Positions 16,620-25,223 of a stretch of 64,000 nt of DNA are shown here, one piece after another; position 1 is the first letter of the stretch; each line of letters starts with the position of its first letter. Made by a program: the position numbers and the translations under genes. Location of the stretch: NCBI RefSeq assembly GCF_018613835.1, contig NZ_JAGGPM010000008.1, forward strand, positions 1-64,000. The letters run 5' to 3'. Below the pieces are notes generated by a model, which ran no database searches, was not told where the DNA came from, and saw only the letters and a list, made by a program, of their open reading frames with translations. Origin of the DNA: Arthrobacter sp. ISL-5. Lineage in GTDB: Bacteria; Actinomycetota; Actinomycetes; Actinomycetales; Micrococcaceae.

Positions 16620-17357
16620 GTGGCCAAGGCAGCACCGGCGGAACAGTTGAAGTTGCTCGATCTCCAGGGTCTGGACGCCAGGCTCAGGTCCCTGTCCAAC
16701 CGCCGCCGCAGCCTTGAAACTGATCCCCGGATCGCGGATCTCCAAGCCGCGCTCGGCATCGCCAACGGCGAGCTCGGCGCCGCGAAGATGGCCGTCCATG
16801 ACGCGGAGGCGGAACTGAAGCGCGCCGAGGCCGACGTGGAGCAGGTGGCCAGCCGCATCGAACGGGACGAAGCCCGGCTCAACAGCGGCACGGGCCTGTC
16901 CAAGGACCTCGTTGCCCTGCAGAAGGACATCGCCTCACTCAACAAGCGGCGTTCAGATCTCGAAGACGTCGAACTCGAGGTGCTGGAGCGGCTGGACGGC
17001 CTGCGCGAACGGCAGGCAACCCAGCAGCGCATCGTTGACGACATCCAAGGTTCGTTTGGCGTGATCCGTGCGGAGCTCGACGCCGCCCTTGCCGAAATCG
17101 CCTCAGAGGCCACCGAGGTGACCGCCCGGCGCGCCGAATTCGCTGCGGGCCTGGATGGCGGAATGCTCGCCGTGTACGAGAAAACGCTGGCAAAGCGCGG
17201 AGTTGGCGCTGCCAGGCTCTTCCACGGAACATCCGAAGGCTCCGGCATGCAGCTGAGCCCCGGCGACCTCGCCGAAATTAAGGCTGCGGCCGAGGACGAC
17301 ATTGTCTTCTGCCCCGACTCCGGCTGCATCCTGGTGCGCTCCGCCGAATGGGTCTGA
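16620..17357 (+). CDS. Coiled-coil protein of the C4-type zinc ribbon family, ribbon degenerate
   Basis: A 245-residue protein. Residues about 5-180 are a long heptad-rich coiled coil, followed by the family's C-terminal domain. In relatives this domain is a zinc ribbon with two CxxC pairs. Here the first pair is absent (the EGSGMQ region replaces it) and the second is only CPDSGC (Cys231, Cys236), so a normal four-cysteine zinc site cannot form. The GTG start is chosen for GGAGG at 16610-16614. It lies 60 bases after the Nif3-like gene, its usual partner. Function unknown; a nucleic-acid or scaffolding role has been proposed for the family. Confidence 0.85.
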   Translation: MAKAAPAEQLKLLDLQGLDARLRSLSNRRRSLETDPRIADLQAALGIANGELGAAKMAVHDAEAELKRAEADVEQVASRIERDEARLNSGTGLSKDLVALQKDIASLNKRRSDLEDVELEVLERLDGLRERQATQQRIVDDIQGSFGVIRAELDAALAEIASEATEVTARRAEFAAGLDGGMLAVYEKTLAKRGVGAARLFHGTSEGSGMQLSPGDLAEIKAAAEDDIVFCPDSGCILVRSAEWV

Positions 17358-17370
17358 CCCAACTGGGTAA

Positions 17371-17410
17371 CAGCAGGCGCGGTTCCCAGCGCTGAGAACC
17401 GCGCCTGCTG
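17371..17410. terminator. Bidirectional terminator hairpin
   Basis: CAGCAGGCGCGGTTC pairs perfectly with GAACCGCGCCTGCTG around a 10-base loop. It separates the convergent genes ending at 17357 (+) and 17426 (-). Confidence 0.75.
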
Positions 17411-17425
17411 CTACCTACTTGGGTG

Positions 17426-18190
17426 TCAGCCGGGCAGGATGATGTTCAGCGCGTGGGCCTTGCGGGCCGTGCCGGGTTCGAGTTCCGAAGTCCATTTTTC
17501 GCCGGCGGCTTTGTGCAGCTGCTGCGGGGTCTCCGGAGCCTTGCCCCGCCGGGTCAGCAGGTGCCGGGCCAGTTCGCCCCTGGTGTGCTTCGCGACGTGG
17601 CTGACCACCTTGCGGACGCCCTTGACTTCAGTGAAGACGTTGACGGCCACCGTGTTAAACGCCGGGGGAGTCCACGCCGCGGCGTAGGTGCTCGACCGGC
17701 AGTCAACCAGCAGCTCGCCGTCGGCTACGGCGGCGAGGGCGTCCGTGAGCTGCGGTTTCCAGAACGACGCAAGGCGTCCGACGTCGGGCAGTGCAGTCGA
17801 CATGGACAGCCGGTAGGCGGGGACCGGGTCCGCGAACCGGATGGCACCCCAGAGCGCGGAGATCACCAGCACCGATTCATCCGCTTTGCGGCGCTGGACG
17901 GCCGTCATCGTCTTGTAGCCCAGGGCATCGTAGAGCACCCCGGAATAGACCTGGTGGGCAGGCGCCGCCGGTTCCGCGTGCAGCCGGGTGTTGCGTTCGA
18001 CGTCGTCCTTCAGTGACGCTCCGACGCCCAGTAACGCTAGGGCGTCCTCGTGCGCACTGACAGTTCCCAAGGCGTCGAGTACCTTGGCCCGGTAGGAATT
18101 GAGCTCAGGGAAGCTCAGGGACGCCCAGTCCATGGCGTCGCCGCGGACGGCCGGAGTCTTGCCTTCGGACGGGGGGAGCAGGATTAGCAC
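17426..18190 (-). CDS. yaaA: Peroxide stress protein YaaA (UPF0246)
   Basis: A 254-residue protein of the YaaA/DUF328 family, which limits intracellular iron and oxidative damage in E. coli. The N-terminal LILLPPSEGKT is the family signature, and GVLYDALGYKTM and ISALWGAIR are further conserved segments. The GTG start lies six bases after TAAGAT on the minus strand, so it is probably leaderless. It appears monocistronic, between a shared terminator and the esterase gene. Confidence 0.9.
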   Translation of the reverse strand: MLILLPPSEGKTPAVRGDAMDWASLSFPELNSYRAKVLDALGTVSAHEDALALLGVGASLKDDVERNTRLHAEPAAPAHQVYSGVLYDALGYKTMTAVQRRKADESVLVISALWGAIRFADPVPAYRLSMSTALPDVGRLASFWKPQLTDALAAVADGELLVDCRSSTYAAAWTPPAFNTVAVNVFTEVKGVRKVVSHVAKHTRGELARHLLTRRGKAPETPQQLHKAAGEKWTSELEPGTARKAHALNIILPG

Positions 18191-18255
18191 CGTACGATCT
18201 TACCGGTGCGCGCCGCCCGGCCGTTCCCCCGTGACGCACACTTAGCCGAGCACAC

Positions 18256-19143
18256 TCAGCCGAGGTGCCAGCCCAGGAAAGACACGATGTTCGGCAGGAC
18301 GGACCGCCAGTAGGCCTCGTCGTGGCCGCCCGGCTGGAAGCCGCCCTCGACCGGGGAGGGGAGTCCCCGGACGTACTCCCTGACCGTGGCGATTAGCTCG
18401 TCCTCGGTTCCGCAGTCGATCCGTTTGGGCGTCGCTGCGAGCTTTGGCCGGAGCGCGAATACGTCGTGGGCCGCGAAGTCAGCCGGGCTGTCGAAGGCGC
18501 TGTCGATGCGTGCGTCGTAGCTGTCCCAGACCGCCGGACTCATGGCCGCCACGGCCCGGATGCCGGGCAGCCGGGCCTGCGAGGCCAACAGCAGGGCGCC
18601 GAAGCCGCCCATGGAGACGCCGAACAGGCCGATGCGCCCGAGGTCGTAGCCCCGGGCTCCGAGGAAAGGAACAAATTCCTTCACCAGCATTGATTGGGTG
18701 TCGCTGCCGTCGGCGCGGGCGTGCCACCAGGTGTCGCCACCGTCCACCGCTGCAATGGCGATCGGAGTTCCGCCCGCGGCGAGATGGCGCTCCAGGACTG
18801 CGTGCGCCCCAAGCCCATCGAAGATTCCCCTGTTGTTGCCCCCCAGGCCATGGAGGAACACGGCCACCGGGTAGTCTGTGGCCCTCCTCCCGGGGAGGAC
18901 CGGCGTGGCGACGGTCCAGTGGGTTGTCGTCCCCTTCCGATATTTCGAGGCGAAGGACCCCGTGTTCATTTCCACCGGAGGACGGCCGGCAGGGGATTTC
19001 GACGATGGCGCTACGGCCGCCGTCGTGCTGGCCGGAGCGGGCCTGGGGTCCGGAGGGCCCGTGCAGGCTGTCAGCGCAGCGACGCCAACACCGGATGCTG
19101 TCCACTGCAGCAGCCGACGCCGGGCAACGGGACGGTTGTCCAT
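18256..19143 (-). CDS. Lipoprotein alpha/beta hydrolase, esterase-like
   Basis: A 295-residue exported protein. The N-terminus has a twin-arginine signal (ARRRLLQW) ending in a lipobox-like ALTAC at about residues 22-26, so it is probably a Tat-exported lipoprotein. A Ser/Thr/Pro/Ala linker follows, then an alpha/beta hydrolase domain with the nucleophile elbow GVSMGGFGALL near residue 175 and an early VFLHGLGG oxyanion region. A C-terminal histidine (GGHDEAYWRS) completes the triad. It resembles the esterase D/antigen 85-like fold. The ATG is six bases after TATGAT, leaderless. The substrate is unknown. Confidence 0.85.
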   Translation of the reverse strand: MDNRPVARRRLLQWTASGVGVAALTACTGPPDPRPAPASTTAAVAPSSKSPAGRPPVEMNTGSFASKYRKGTTTHWTVATPVLPGRRATDYPVAVFLHGLGGNNRGIFDGLGAHAVLERHLAAGGTPIAIAAVDGGDTWWHARADGSDTQSMLVKEFVPFLGARGYDLGRIGLFGVSMGGFGALLLASQARLPGIRAVAAMSPAVWDSYDARIDSAFDSPADFAAHDVFALRPKLAATPKRIDCGTEDELIATVREYVRGLPSPVEGGFQPGGHDEAYWRSVLPNIVSFLGWHLG

Positions 19144-19207
19144 TTCCCGATCATAAGCCTCGGAGGTGCGTGCCGCCTTGGCTTCCCGCCGAGCGGCCGG
19201 ATCTTGG

Positions 19208-20065
19208 TTACGCCGCCTTCACCGAGGACGGCGCGGCCTTCGACGATTCAGCCTGTGACGATGCCGCCGGTGACGGTGCTGCCGCCTGCGCGGCCTGGCT
19301 CTCCCGTGCGAGGAATGCCGAGAGCTCGCCGATGGTGCTCATGAGCGGCGCCGGGAAAACGACCGTGGTGTTCCTGTCCACGCCGATTTCGACCAGCGAC
19401 TGCAGGTTCCGGAGCTGCAGTGCCAGCGGATGCGCCATCATGGTGTCCGAGGCGTCGCCAAGGGCGGCCGCCGAGATGGCCTCGCCTTGCGCTGCGATGA
19501 TCTTGGCGCGCTTCTCCCGTTCGGCCTCCGCTTGGCGTGCCATGGCACGCTTCATGCCGTCCGGCAGTTGGATGTCCTTCAGCTCCACCAGCGTGACCGC
19601 CACGCCCCACTCGAGCGTCAGGGCGTCCAGGATCTCCCGGATGTCGGTGTTGATCTTCTCAGTCTCTGACAGTATCTGGTCAAGGCTGTGCCGGCCCACC
19701 ACCTTACGCAGCGTGGTCTGGGCGATCTGGTTGATTGCGGCAGCGACGTTCTCGATCACGACCACGGACTTCACGGCGTCGACCACCCGGTAGTACGCCA
19801 CCGCGGATATGTCGACACTCACGTTGTCCTGGGTGATGATGCCCTGCGACTGGATGGGCATGGTCACGATCCGCAGGCTGACAAGGTGAAGCCGGTCGAT
19901 GACGGGAATGATGAAGCGCAGCCCCGGCATTCTGACTCCGACCACCCGGCCCAGCCTGAAGAGCACGCCCTGCTCATACTGCCGAACGATCCGGATGGAC
20001 ATCCTCGCAACTATCAGCAGCAGGACAACGAGGATGGCGACAATAACGATGGTGGTGGCGTCCAT
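19208..20065 (-). CDS. Slipin, SPFH-domain membrane protein
   Basis: A 285-residue stomatin-like protein. Residues about 4-24 form one membrane anchor (IVIVAILVVLLLIVA). The SPFH/band-7 domain spans about 25-190, with EQGVLFRLGRVVG and the signature VELKDIQLPDGMKRAMARQAEAERE. A C-terminal Ala/Ser-rich tail is low complexity. Such proteins form oligomeric scaffolds in the membrane. A strong AAAGGAGG precedes the ATG. No adjacent NfeD gene is present, unlike many slipin loci. Confidence 0.92.
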   Translation of the reverse strand: MDATTIVIVAILVVLLLIVARMSIRIVRQYEQGVLFRLGRVVGVRMPGLRFIIPVIDRLHLVSLRIVTMPIQSQGIITQDNVSVDISAVAYYRVVDAVKSVVVIENVAAAINQIAQTTLRKVVGRHSLDQILSETEKINTDIREILDALTLEWGVAVTLVELKDIQLPDGMKRAMARQAEAEREKRAKIIAAQGEAISAAALGDASDTMMAHPLALQLRNLQSLVEIGVDRNTTVVFPAPLMSTIGELSAFLARESQAAQAAAPSPAASSQAESSKAAPSSVKAA

Positions 20066-20164
20066 GGGGATCCCCTCCTTTGCGAGAGTTTGAGCATATT
20101 AATTGTCTCACCGCGCCCTCTGGCCGGCGCGGAGCGGGGCAGGCCGGGAAGCCCGTAGACTGGA

Positions 20165-20566
20165 CGACGGATGGGTTGACCAGGCGGCCGCGCGTCACGA
20201 GAGTGGCTCGAGGAACGTCCGGGCTCCGCAGAGCAGGGTGGTGGGTAACGCCCACTCGGGGTAACCCGCAGGCCAGTGCCACAGAAAACAGACCGCCCGC
20301 CTCGCGCCGTTTTGAAAGCGGCACGAAGCAGGTAAGGGTGAAACGGTGGTGTAAGAGACCACCAGCTTCCCGGGTGACCGGGAAGGCTAGGTAAACCCCA
20401 CCCGGAGCAAGGCCACACAGGGCACGTTTGAGGGCTGCTCGCCCGAGTGTCCGGGTAGGCCGCTGGAGGGCGTCGGCAACGGCGTCCGTAGATGGATGGC
20501 CGCTACTCCCGCGCTGGTAACGGCACGGGAGCACAGAACCCGGCGTATCGGTCAACCCATCCACAT
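20165..20566 (+). ncRNA. rnpB: RNase P RNA (bacterial class A)
   Basis: The catalytic RNA of RNase P, which trims the 5' ends of tRNA precursors. Its ends pair as helix P1: GGATGGGTTGACC at 20169-20181 with GGTCAACCCATCC at 20550-20562. Conserved blocks are present, including GAGGAACGTCCGGGCTCC (about 20209-20227), GGTGGGTAACGCCCA, CCACAGAAAACAGACCGCC, and a 3' block with AGCACAGAACCCGGCGTAT. The strand follows from these elements. The exact ends are estimates. Confidence 0.96.
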
Positions 20567-20595
20567 AACGCCCGCCGTTTCCGGCCGGGGCCCGG

Positions 20596-20650
20596 TGTGA
20601 GTGAATTCACGCACTCCGCGGCGGTCCGGGCATCCTGGCAGCCCTAGAAT
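20596..20650 (+). promoter_or_regulatory. Probable gap promoter with CRP/GlxR-like site
   Basis: TGTGA-N6-TCACG at 20596-20611 matches the CRP/GlxR consensus TGTGA-N6-TCACA at 9 of 10 arm positions. A TAGAAT hexamer at 20645-20650 could be the -10. No good -35 is visible, which fits activator dependence. The site centre would be near -53 relative to the predicted start. Cyclic-AMP receptor-type control of gap is known in corynebacteria (GlxR); here it is inferred from sequence only. Confidence 0.5.
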
Positions 20651-20674
20651 GGACAGTGAACGTAGAAGTTCTTC

Positions 20675-20708
20675 CGCCGGATCTGCGTTTGCAGCCGGCG
20701 TTTTTCTT
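20675..20708 (+). terminator. Hairpin with T-run between rnpB and gap
   Basis: CGCCGG and CTGC (with a 2-base bulge) pair with GCAG and CCGGCG around a GTTT loop, followed by TTTTTCTTT. It has all features of an intrinsic terminator. It may end rnpB transcripts, but it lies just after the TAGAAT hexamer at 20645 and 125 bases before gap, so it could act as a leader attenuator or end a short RNA. Confidence 0.75.
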
Positions 20709-20832
20709 TGCAACGTCCAATGGCATCCGGGGTGGACCGAAACCCTGCCGGTGCCTGCGCCCCTGGATAACTTCCGGCGGGCGCCCTCCGGTTTACGAGG
20801 ACGTATCCGGTTGAACCAAGGAAGGTAGTTCT

Positions 20833-22323
20833 GTGAGCCAGACGTCAGATTCTTGTCTTGATACGTGGATGGGCCGCGAGGCACTCGCCGAGGCCATGAT
20901 TCCGGTGATCGGCCGGCTGTACCGGGAAAACAACGTGGTGACATCCATCCACGGACGCAGCCTGATCAACAAGTCCGCGATGAACATCCTCAAGGCACAC
21001 CGCTTTGCTCGCCGGATGAGCAAGGACGAGCTCCTGCTCGAGGAAACGGCACCCCTGCTGGACACCCTCGCAAAGCTGGAGCTCGGTGCAGCGGCCATTG
21101 ACATCGCGCGCCTGAACCAGAAGTTCAAGTCCGACGGCGGCGACGCCACTCTGGAGGAATTCCTCCGTGCCGAACTGGCAGAGGTAGTCGGCAAGCGCGG
21201 CGCAGACGACCGCACCAGCACCGACGTCGTGCTGTACGGGTTTGGCCGGATCGGCCGCCTGCTCGCGCGCCTCCTGATCGAAAAGGCAGGCGGGGGCCAC
21301 GGCCTGCGCCTGCGCGCCATCGTGGTGCGCCGGGGTTCCGACAACGACCTGTCCAAGCGTGCCAGCCTCCTGCGCCGCGACTCGGTCCACGGATCCTTCG
21401 AAGGCACCATCCGGGTGGACCAGGACGCCAACACCATCACGGCCAACGGTGTCCAGATCCAGGTCATCTACTCGGACAACCCTGCCACGATCGACTACAC
21501 GGCCTATGGCATCAAGGACGCCCTGGTCGTGGACAACACGGGCCGCTGGCGCGACGCCGAGGGCCTGTCCCAGCACCTGCTGAGCAAGGGCGTTTCGCGC
21601 GTGCTGCTTACGGCCCCGGGCAAGGGTGAGCTGAAGAACATCGTCCACGGCATCAACCACGGCACCATCCTGGATTCGGACAAGATCGTCACCGCGGCAT
21701 CGTGCACCACCAACGCAATCACGCCGGTCCTGAAGGCCATCAACGACAAGTACGGCGTGGTCCACGGCCACGTGGAGACGGTCCACTCCTTCACCAACGA
21801 CCAGAACCTGATCGACAACTTCCACAAGGGCGACCGCCGCGGCCGCTCGGCCGCGCTGAACATGGTGATCACCGAGACCGGGGCAGCCAAGGCCGTGGCC
21901 AAGGCACTGCCGGAACTGCTGGGCAAGCTCACCGGCAGCTCCATCCGCGTCCCTACCCCGGACGTTTCCCTGGCGATCCTGAACCTGAGCCTGGAACACG
22001 GCACCACCAAGGACGATGTCAACGACTACCTGCGGGAAATGTCGCTGCACTCGGTCATGCGCAAGCAGATCGACTACATCGACTCCCCGGAGGTCGTGTC
22101 CACGGATTTCGTCGGCTCACGCCGGGCAGGCATCGTGGACGGCCTGGCCACCATCTCCAACGAAAAGAACCTGGTGCTCTACGTCTGGTATGACAACGAG
22201 TTCGGCTACAGCTGCCAGGTGGTCCGCGTCATGGAGGAAATGGCCGGCGTGAACCCGCCGACCTTCCCCGCGAAGGACTCCGTCAAGGACGCAGCCCCCG
22301 TGCTGGCCGCCGCCACCGCCTAA
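20833..22323 (+). CDS. gap: Glyceraldehyde-3-phosphate dehydrogenase, long form
   Basis: A 496-residue NAD(P)-dependent phosphorylating GAPDH for glycolysis/gluconeogenesis. The GTG has AAGGAAGG eight bases upstream. Residues 1 to about 130 form an extra helical, charged N-terminal domain not found in the standard 330-residue enzyme. The cofactor motif YGFGRIGRLLAR lies near 136, and the catalytic cysteine is Cys291 in ASCTTNAITPV, with the active-site His in the following barrel region (VETVHSFTND). The C-terminal WYDNEFGYSCQVV is typical. Long-form GAPDH occurs in several actinobacteria and proteobacteria; the role of the extension is unknown to me. Confidence 0.93.
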   Translation: MSQTSDSCLDTWMGREALAEAMIPVIGRLYRENNVVTSIHGRSLINKSAMNILKAHRFARRMSKDELLLEETAPLLDTLAKLELGAAAIDIARLNQKFKSDGGDATLEEFLRAELAEVVGKRGADDRTSTDVVLYGFGRIGRLLARLLIEKAGGGHGLRLRAIVVRRGSDNDLSKRASLLRRDSVHGSFEGTIRVDQDANTITANGVQIQVIYSDNPATIDYTAYGIKDALVVDNTGRWRDAEGLSQHLLSKGVSRVLLTAPGKGELKNIVHGINHGTILDSDKIVTAASCTTNAITPVLKAINDKYGVVHGHVETVHSFTNDQNLIDNFHKGDRRGRSAALNMVITETGAAKAVAKALPELLGKLTGSSIRVPTPDVSLAILNLSLEHGTTKDDVNDYLREMSLHSVMRKQIDYIDSPEVVSTDFVGSRRAGIVDGLATISNEKNLVLYVWYDNEFGYSCQVVRVMEEMAGVNPPTFPAKDSVKDAAPVLAAATA

Positions 22324-22375
22324 CAGCCCGGTTTAGTACCCCCTGCCGCGCGGCCGCTCTCTGTGGCCCGCCCTC

Positions 22376-22412
22376 CGCAACCCGCTGCCACGGCAGCGGG
22401 TTGCGTTGTTTC
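22376..22412 (+). terminator. Terminator after gap
   Basis: CGCAACCCGCTGCC pairs perfectly with GGCAGCGGGTTGCG around a 2-base loop (AC), followed by TTGTTTCT. Confidence 0.85.
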
Positions 22413-22471
22413 TCGTGAACTTCCCGGCTGAGTCTCTGGAATCGGCCGGGAAAGGGGACCAGACTGGTGTC

Positions 22472-22681
22472 ATGGAACACGACGCGACTCTCCAGCACGA
22501 GACAACCCTGGAACATGCCCTCGATGTGGCGCGGGCCAACCAAAAGAAAGCCCAACAGCTTTTGGACGATGCCCGTGCTGCGCATGCGGCCCGGGAGGTC
22601 GGCGAAGACCGGGTGGCCCAACTGGAACGCCTGCTCGACCTCGCCAACGTGGACCTTCGGCGCGTGATGCGGGAGCAATAG
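22472..22681 (+). CDS. Small coiled-coil protein
   Basis: A 69-residue highly charged protein, almost entirely predicted helix with heptad spacing (ALDVARANQKKAQQLLDDAR and the following segment to the C-terminus). It has no cysteine, membrane segment or signal. The ATG lies six bases after a CAGACT hexamer (22460-22465), compatible with a leaderless transcript; the frame stays open upstream, but this start matches the leaderless pattern. No family recognised. It stands alone between the gap terminator and the nuclease gene. Confidence 0.6.
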   Translation: MEHDATLQHETTLEHALDVARANQKKAQQLLDDARAAHAAREVGEDRVAQLERLLDLANVDLRRVMREQ

Positions 22682-22814
22682 CGTGCAGTAGCCTTCCTCG
22701 ACTGTTCCTGCACAGCGCACCGTTCCGCAACACTGTGGATATCGGCCCTGATGTCGGTGGTCCGGCCTAGGCTCTGTGGGTGAGCAGAAAACCCGACCCG
22801 AAGTCCCGGAGCAC

Positions 22815-23612
22815 ATGAGCGTCAGTTGGGCCGCCTACCGACGTGCCCGCCGCCACTCGCGTCAGGCGTGGGCCGTGCTGGGGGTACTGTCCGTTGCCCT
22901 GGTCGCTGCGATCATCTGGTTCTTCTCCGCCGGGCAATTTGTGGTTGCGGAGCCGGCCGTTTCGGGCCCGAGTGAGGCTCCTGTATTCGACCCGGCCTGG
23001 ATGAAGCCTGTGTTTCCGCCGCGGCCGGTGCCCGGCGGCAGCGCGGCTGCTGCCCTTGAAGGCCTCGCCGTCAAGGGCCGGGCGCCGAAGAACAATTACC
23101 AGCGCACGGCGTTCGGGCCGGCCTGGCAGGATGCCGACCGCAACGGGTGCGATACCCGCAACGACATCCTTCGCCGCGATCTCCGCGAGGTTGTGTTTGC
23201 GAAGGGCTCCAAGTGCAAGGTTGCCTCCGGGATCATGCACGAGCCGTACCTCGGACGCATAGCGACGTTCACGCGCGGCGCGGGTACCAGCAAGGACGTG
23301 CAGATCGACCACGTGGTTGCACTGGGGGACGCCTGGCAGAAAGGAGCCCAGCAGCTCACGCCCAAGCAGCGGCAGAACCTGGCCAATGATCCCGTGAACC
23401 TCATTGCGGCGGACGGCCCGGCCAACCAGGAGAAGAGTGCCTCGGACGCCGCCAGCTGGCTGCCGAAAAACAAAGCCCTCAGGTGCCACTACGTCGCACG
23501 GCAGATCTCGGTGAAGGCGGCTTACGGGCTCTGGGTTACCCAGCCGGAGAAGGATGCCATGGCCCGCGTGCTGAACTCCTGCCCGCAGCAGCAGACCATT
23601 GCCGCCCGGTGA
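22815..23612 (+). CDS. Membrane-anchored or secreted HNH nuclease (DUF1524 domain)
   Basis: A 265-residue protein. A basic N-terminus (YRRARRHSRQ) precedes one hydrophobic segment at about residues 17-38 (signal peptide or anchor), and the domain lies outside. The DUF1524/HNH core shows IDHVVALGDAWQKGAQ and, further on, NDPVNLIAADGPANQEKS with the expected His and Asn residues. Members degrade DNA, perhaps for nutrition or competition. The ATG at 22815 is preferred because GGAG is adjacent and a TAGGCT at 22768 would start the transcript near 22780; an in-frame GTG at 22776 is the alternative. Confidence 0.85.
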   Translation: MSVSWAAYRRARRHSRQAWAVLGVLSVALVAAIIWFFSAGQFVVAEPAVSGPSEAPVFDPAWMKPVFPPRPVPGGSAAAALEGLAVKGRAPKNNYQRTAFGPAWQDADRNGCDTRNDILRRDLREVVFAKGSKCKVASGIMHEPYLGRIATFTRGAGTSKDVQIDHVVALGDAWQKGAQQLTPKQRQNLANDPVNLIAADGPANQEKSASDAASWLPKNKALRCHYVARQISVKAAYGLWVTQPEKDAMARVLNSCPQQQTIAAR

Positions 23613-23649
23613 AGTCGGGAGCCGTGAGCTCGGGCCGTGAACGGCGCGG

Positions 23650-24222
23650 TCAGTGCCCGAAGGGGTCCGGATCCACTCCCGGCATCCACGTCAGCCCGGG
23701 GACGCCCCAGCCGCTCTTCTTGGCCTGTTTCATCGCCTTGCGGGCGTACCTGTCTATGAGGCGGTTCACGTAGAGCCGGCCATCCAGGTGGTCGTATTCA
23801 TGCTGGATCACGCGGGCGAACCAGCCCGTGGCCTCAAAGTCCACCGGCTTGCCGAATCCGTCGAAGCCCTGGACCCGCGCCCAGTCCGCGCGCTTCAGGG
23901 GGTACTGGCCTCCCGGGAACGAGAGGCAGCCCTCAACCTCCTCGTCCGGATCAGGCAGGGCGCCGGAGATCTTGGACAGCGTCAGAACAGGGTTGACCAG
24001 GACACCGGAAGGCGGTGCGCCGTCCTCGTTGTCGTACTTGTACACAAAGATCCGTTTGCCCACGCCCACCTGGGGTGCGGCCAGCCCCACGCCGTTGGCG
24101 TTGTCGTTCGTCTCAAACATGTCGGCAATCAGCTGGCGGAGTTCGTCGTCGAACACTTCAACTTCGGCCGCACGGCGGTGCAGCACCGGCTCGCCCCAGA
24201 TGGTGATAGGCAGAACGGTCAT
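23650..24222 (-). CDS. def: Peptide deformylase
   Basis: A 190-residue metalloenzyme that removes the formyl group from nascent proteins. The three signature motifs are all present: GVGLAAPQVG (about residue 45), EGCLSFPG with a metal cysteine (about 95), and HEYDHLDG with two metal histidines (about 138). The start at 24222 is chosen for AAGGA at the right distance; an upstream in-frame start exists but lacks a site. The neighbouring tRNA-His terminator lies upstream on the same strand, so def has its own promoter. Confidence 0.96.
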   Translation of the reverse strand: MTVLPITIWGEPVLHRRAAEVEVFDDELRQLIADMFETNDNANGVGLAAPQVGVGKRIFVYKYDNEDGAPPSGVLVNPVLTLSKISGALPDPDEEVEGCLSFPGGQYPLKRADWARVQGFDGFGKPVDFEATGWFARVIQHEYDHLDGRLYVNRLIDRYARKAMKQAKKSGWGVPGLTWMPGVDPDPFGH

Positions 24223-24277
24223 GTCAGATGGATCCTTTGGTGCTGGGCGGACTTCAGCCGGCAATGGTGTGAAACGA

Positions 24278-24313
24278 ACAAAGGCCGCACCGGATAACCG
24301 ATGCGGCCTTTGT
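24278..24313 (-). terminator. Terminator after tRNA-His
   Basis: ACAAAGGCCGCA (24278-24289) pairs perfectly with TGCGGCCTTTGT (24302-24313). On the minus strand the hairpin is followed by TTTGTTCGTTTC, so it ends the tRNA-His transcript. Confidence 0.8.
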
Positions 24314-24347
24314 GATTGGCCGGCAAGTCAATGCCGTCCTTCGTGAG

Positions 24348-24421
24348 GGTGAGCGACGGGGGTTGAACCCGCGACCTCCTGGACCACAACCAGGCGCTCT
24401 GCCAACTGAGCTACGCCCACC
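24348..24421 (-). tRNA. tRNA-His (anticodon GTG)
   Basis: Read on the minus strand: acceptor GTGGGCG, D-arm TAGCTCAGTTGGCAGAGC, anticodon loop TTGTGGT (GTG, histidine), T-arm GGGTTCAACCC, acceptor 3' CGCTCAC. The extra 5' G (-1) expected for tRNA-His is encoded at 24421 opposite a C discriminator. CCA is not encoded. Confidence 0.95.
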
Positions 24422-24551
24422 ATGTGCCCCACCAGACTGTCCGGCAAGCCGTTCGTCCGAAAAGGCAACGTCAAATAGTTTACCTGCTGTTCGGGGGTGC
24501 TTTTGCCACTTTTGGCTATTTCGGCAAAATTTCCCTCAAACGTGGCGCAGA

Positions 24552-25223
24552 TTACTTTCCGGGCTCCACCGCGGCCCCCGGCGAAACGGTCCCGGCAGCG
24601 AGCTGATCGACGGGTTCAGCCGGACCGGCTATCCGCTTGGAGATCTGCAGGGCGGTGGCGCTGTCCGGTCCCGGCGCGGGCACGAACACCGCCTCCCGGT
24701 AATAGCGGAGCTCATCGATCGAATCCTTGATGTCGCCGAGCGCGCGGTGTCCGCCGTGCTTGGCCGGGGCCTGGAAGTAGGCGCGGGCGAACCAGCGCCG
24801 CGCCAGCTCCTTGATGGTGCTCACGTCTACGATCCGGTAGTGCAGGTGCTCCACCACCGAGGGCATGTCGCGGGCCAGGAAGACACGGTCCGTGCCGACC
24901 GAGTTTCCGGCGAGCGGTGCCTTGCGGGCATCCGGCACCCACTTGCGGACGTACTCGAGGACGGCGGCCTCGGCCTCGGCGAGGGTCTTGCCGTTGGGGA
25001 GTTCTTCGAGGAGGCCCGAGCGGGTGTGCATCTCCCGCACGAAGTCGTTCATCTGGGCGAGTGCTGCGTCGTCGGGCTTGATAACGACGTCCACGCCGTC
25101 CCCGAGGATGTTGAGTTCGGAGTCCGTCACGAGGGCAGCCACTTCGATCAGGGCGTCGTTAACAGTGTCAAGGCCGGTCATTTCGCAGTCGATCCAGACG
25201 ATGCGTTCGTTAGTTATAGGCAC
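24552..25223 (-). CDS. orn: Oligoribonuclease
   Basis: A 223-residue 3'-5' exonuclease that degrades di- to short oligoribonucleotides, essential in many bacteria. The DEDDh signature is visible: IDCEMTGLD near the N-terminus (Asp, Glu), an Asp in the middle region [12 protein letters not shown], and [14 protein letters not shown] with His and Asp at about 165-175. It has a roughly 35-residue C-terminal extension beyond the usual 180-190 residues, of unclear role. The GTG start lies six bases after TAGGCT, leaderless. Confidence 0.95.
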   Translation of the reverse strand: MPITNERIVWIDCEMTGLDTVNDALIEVAALVTDSELNILGDGVDVVIKPDDAALAQMNDFVREMHTRSGLLEELPNGKTLAEAEAAVLEYVRKWVPDARKAPLAGNSVGTDRVFLARDMPSVVEHLHYRIVDVSTIKELARRWFARAYFQAPAKHGGHRALGDIKDSIDELRYYREAVFVPAPGPDSATALQISKRIAGPAEPVDQLAAGTVSPGAAVEPGK

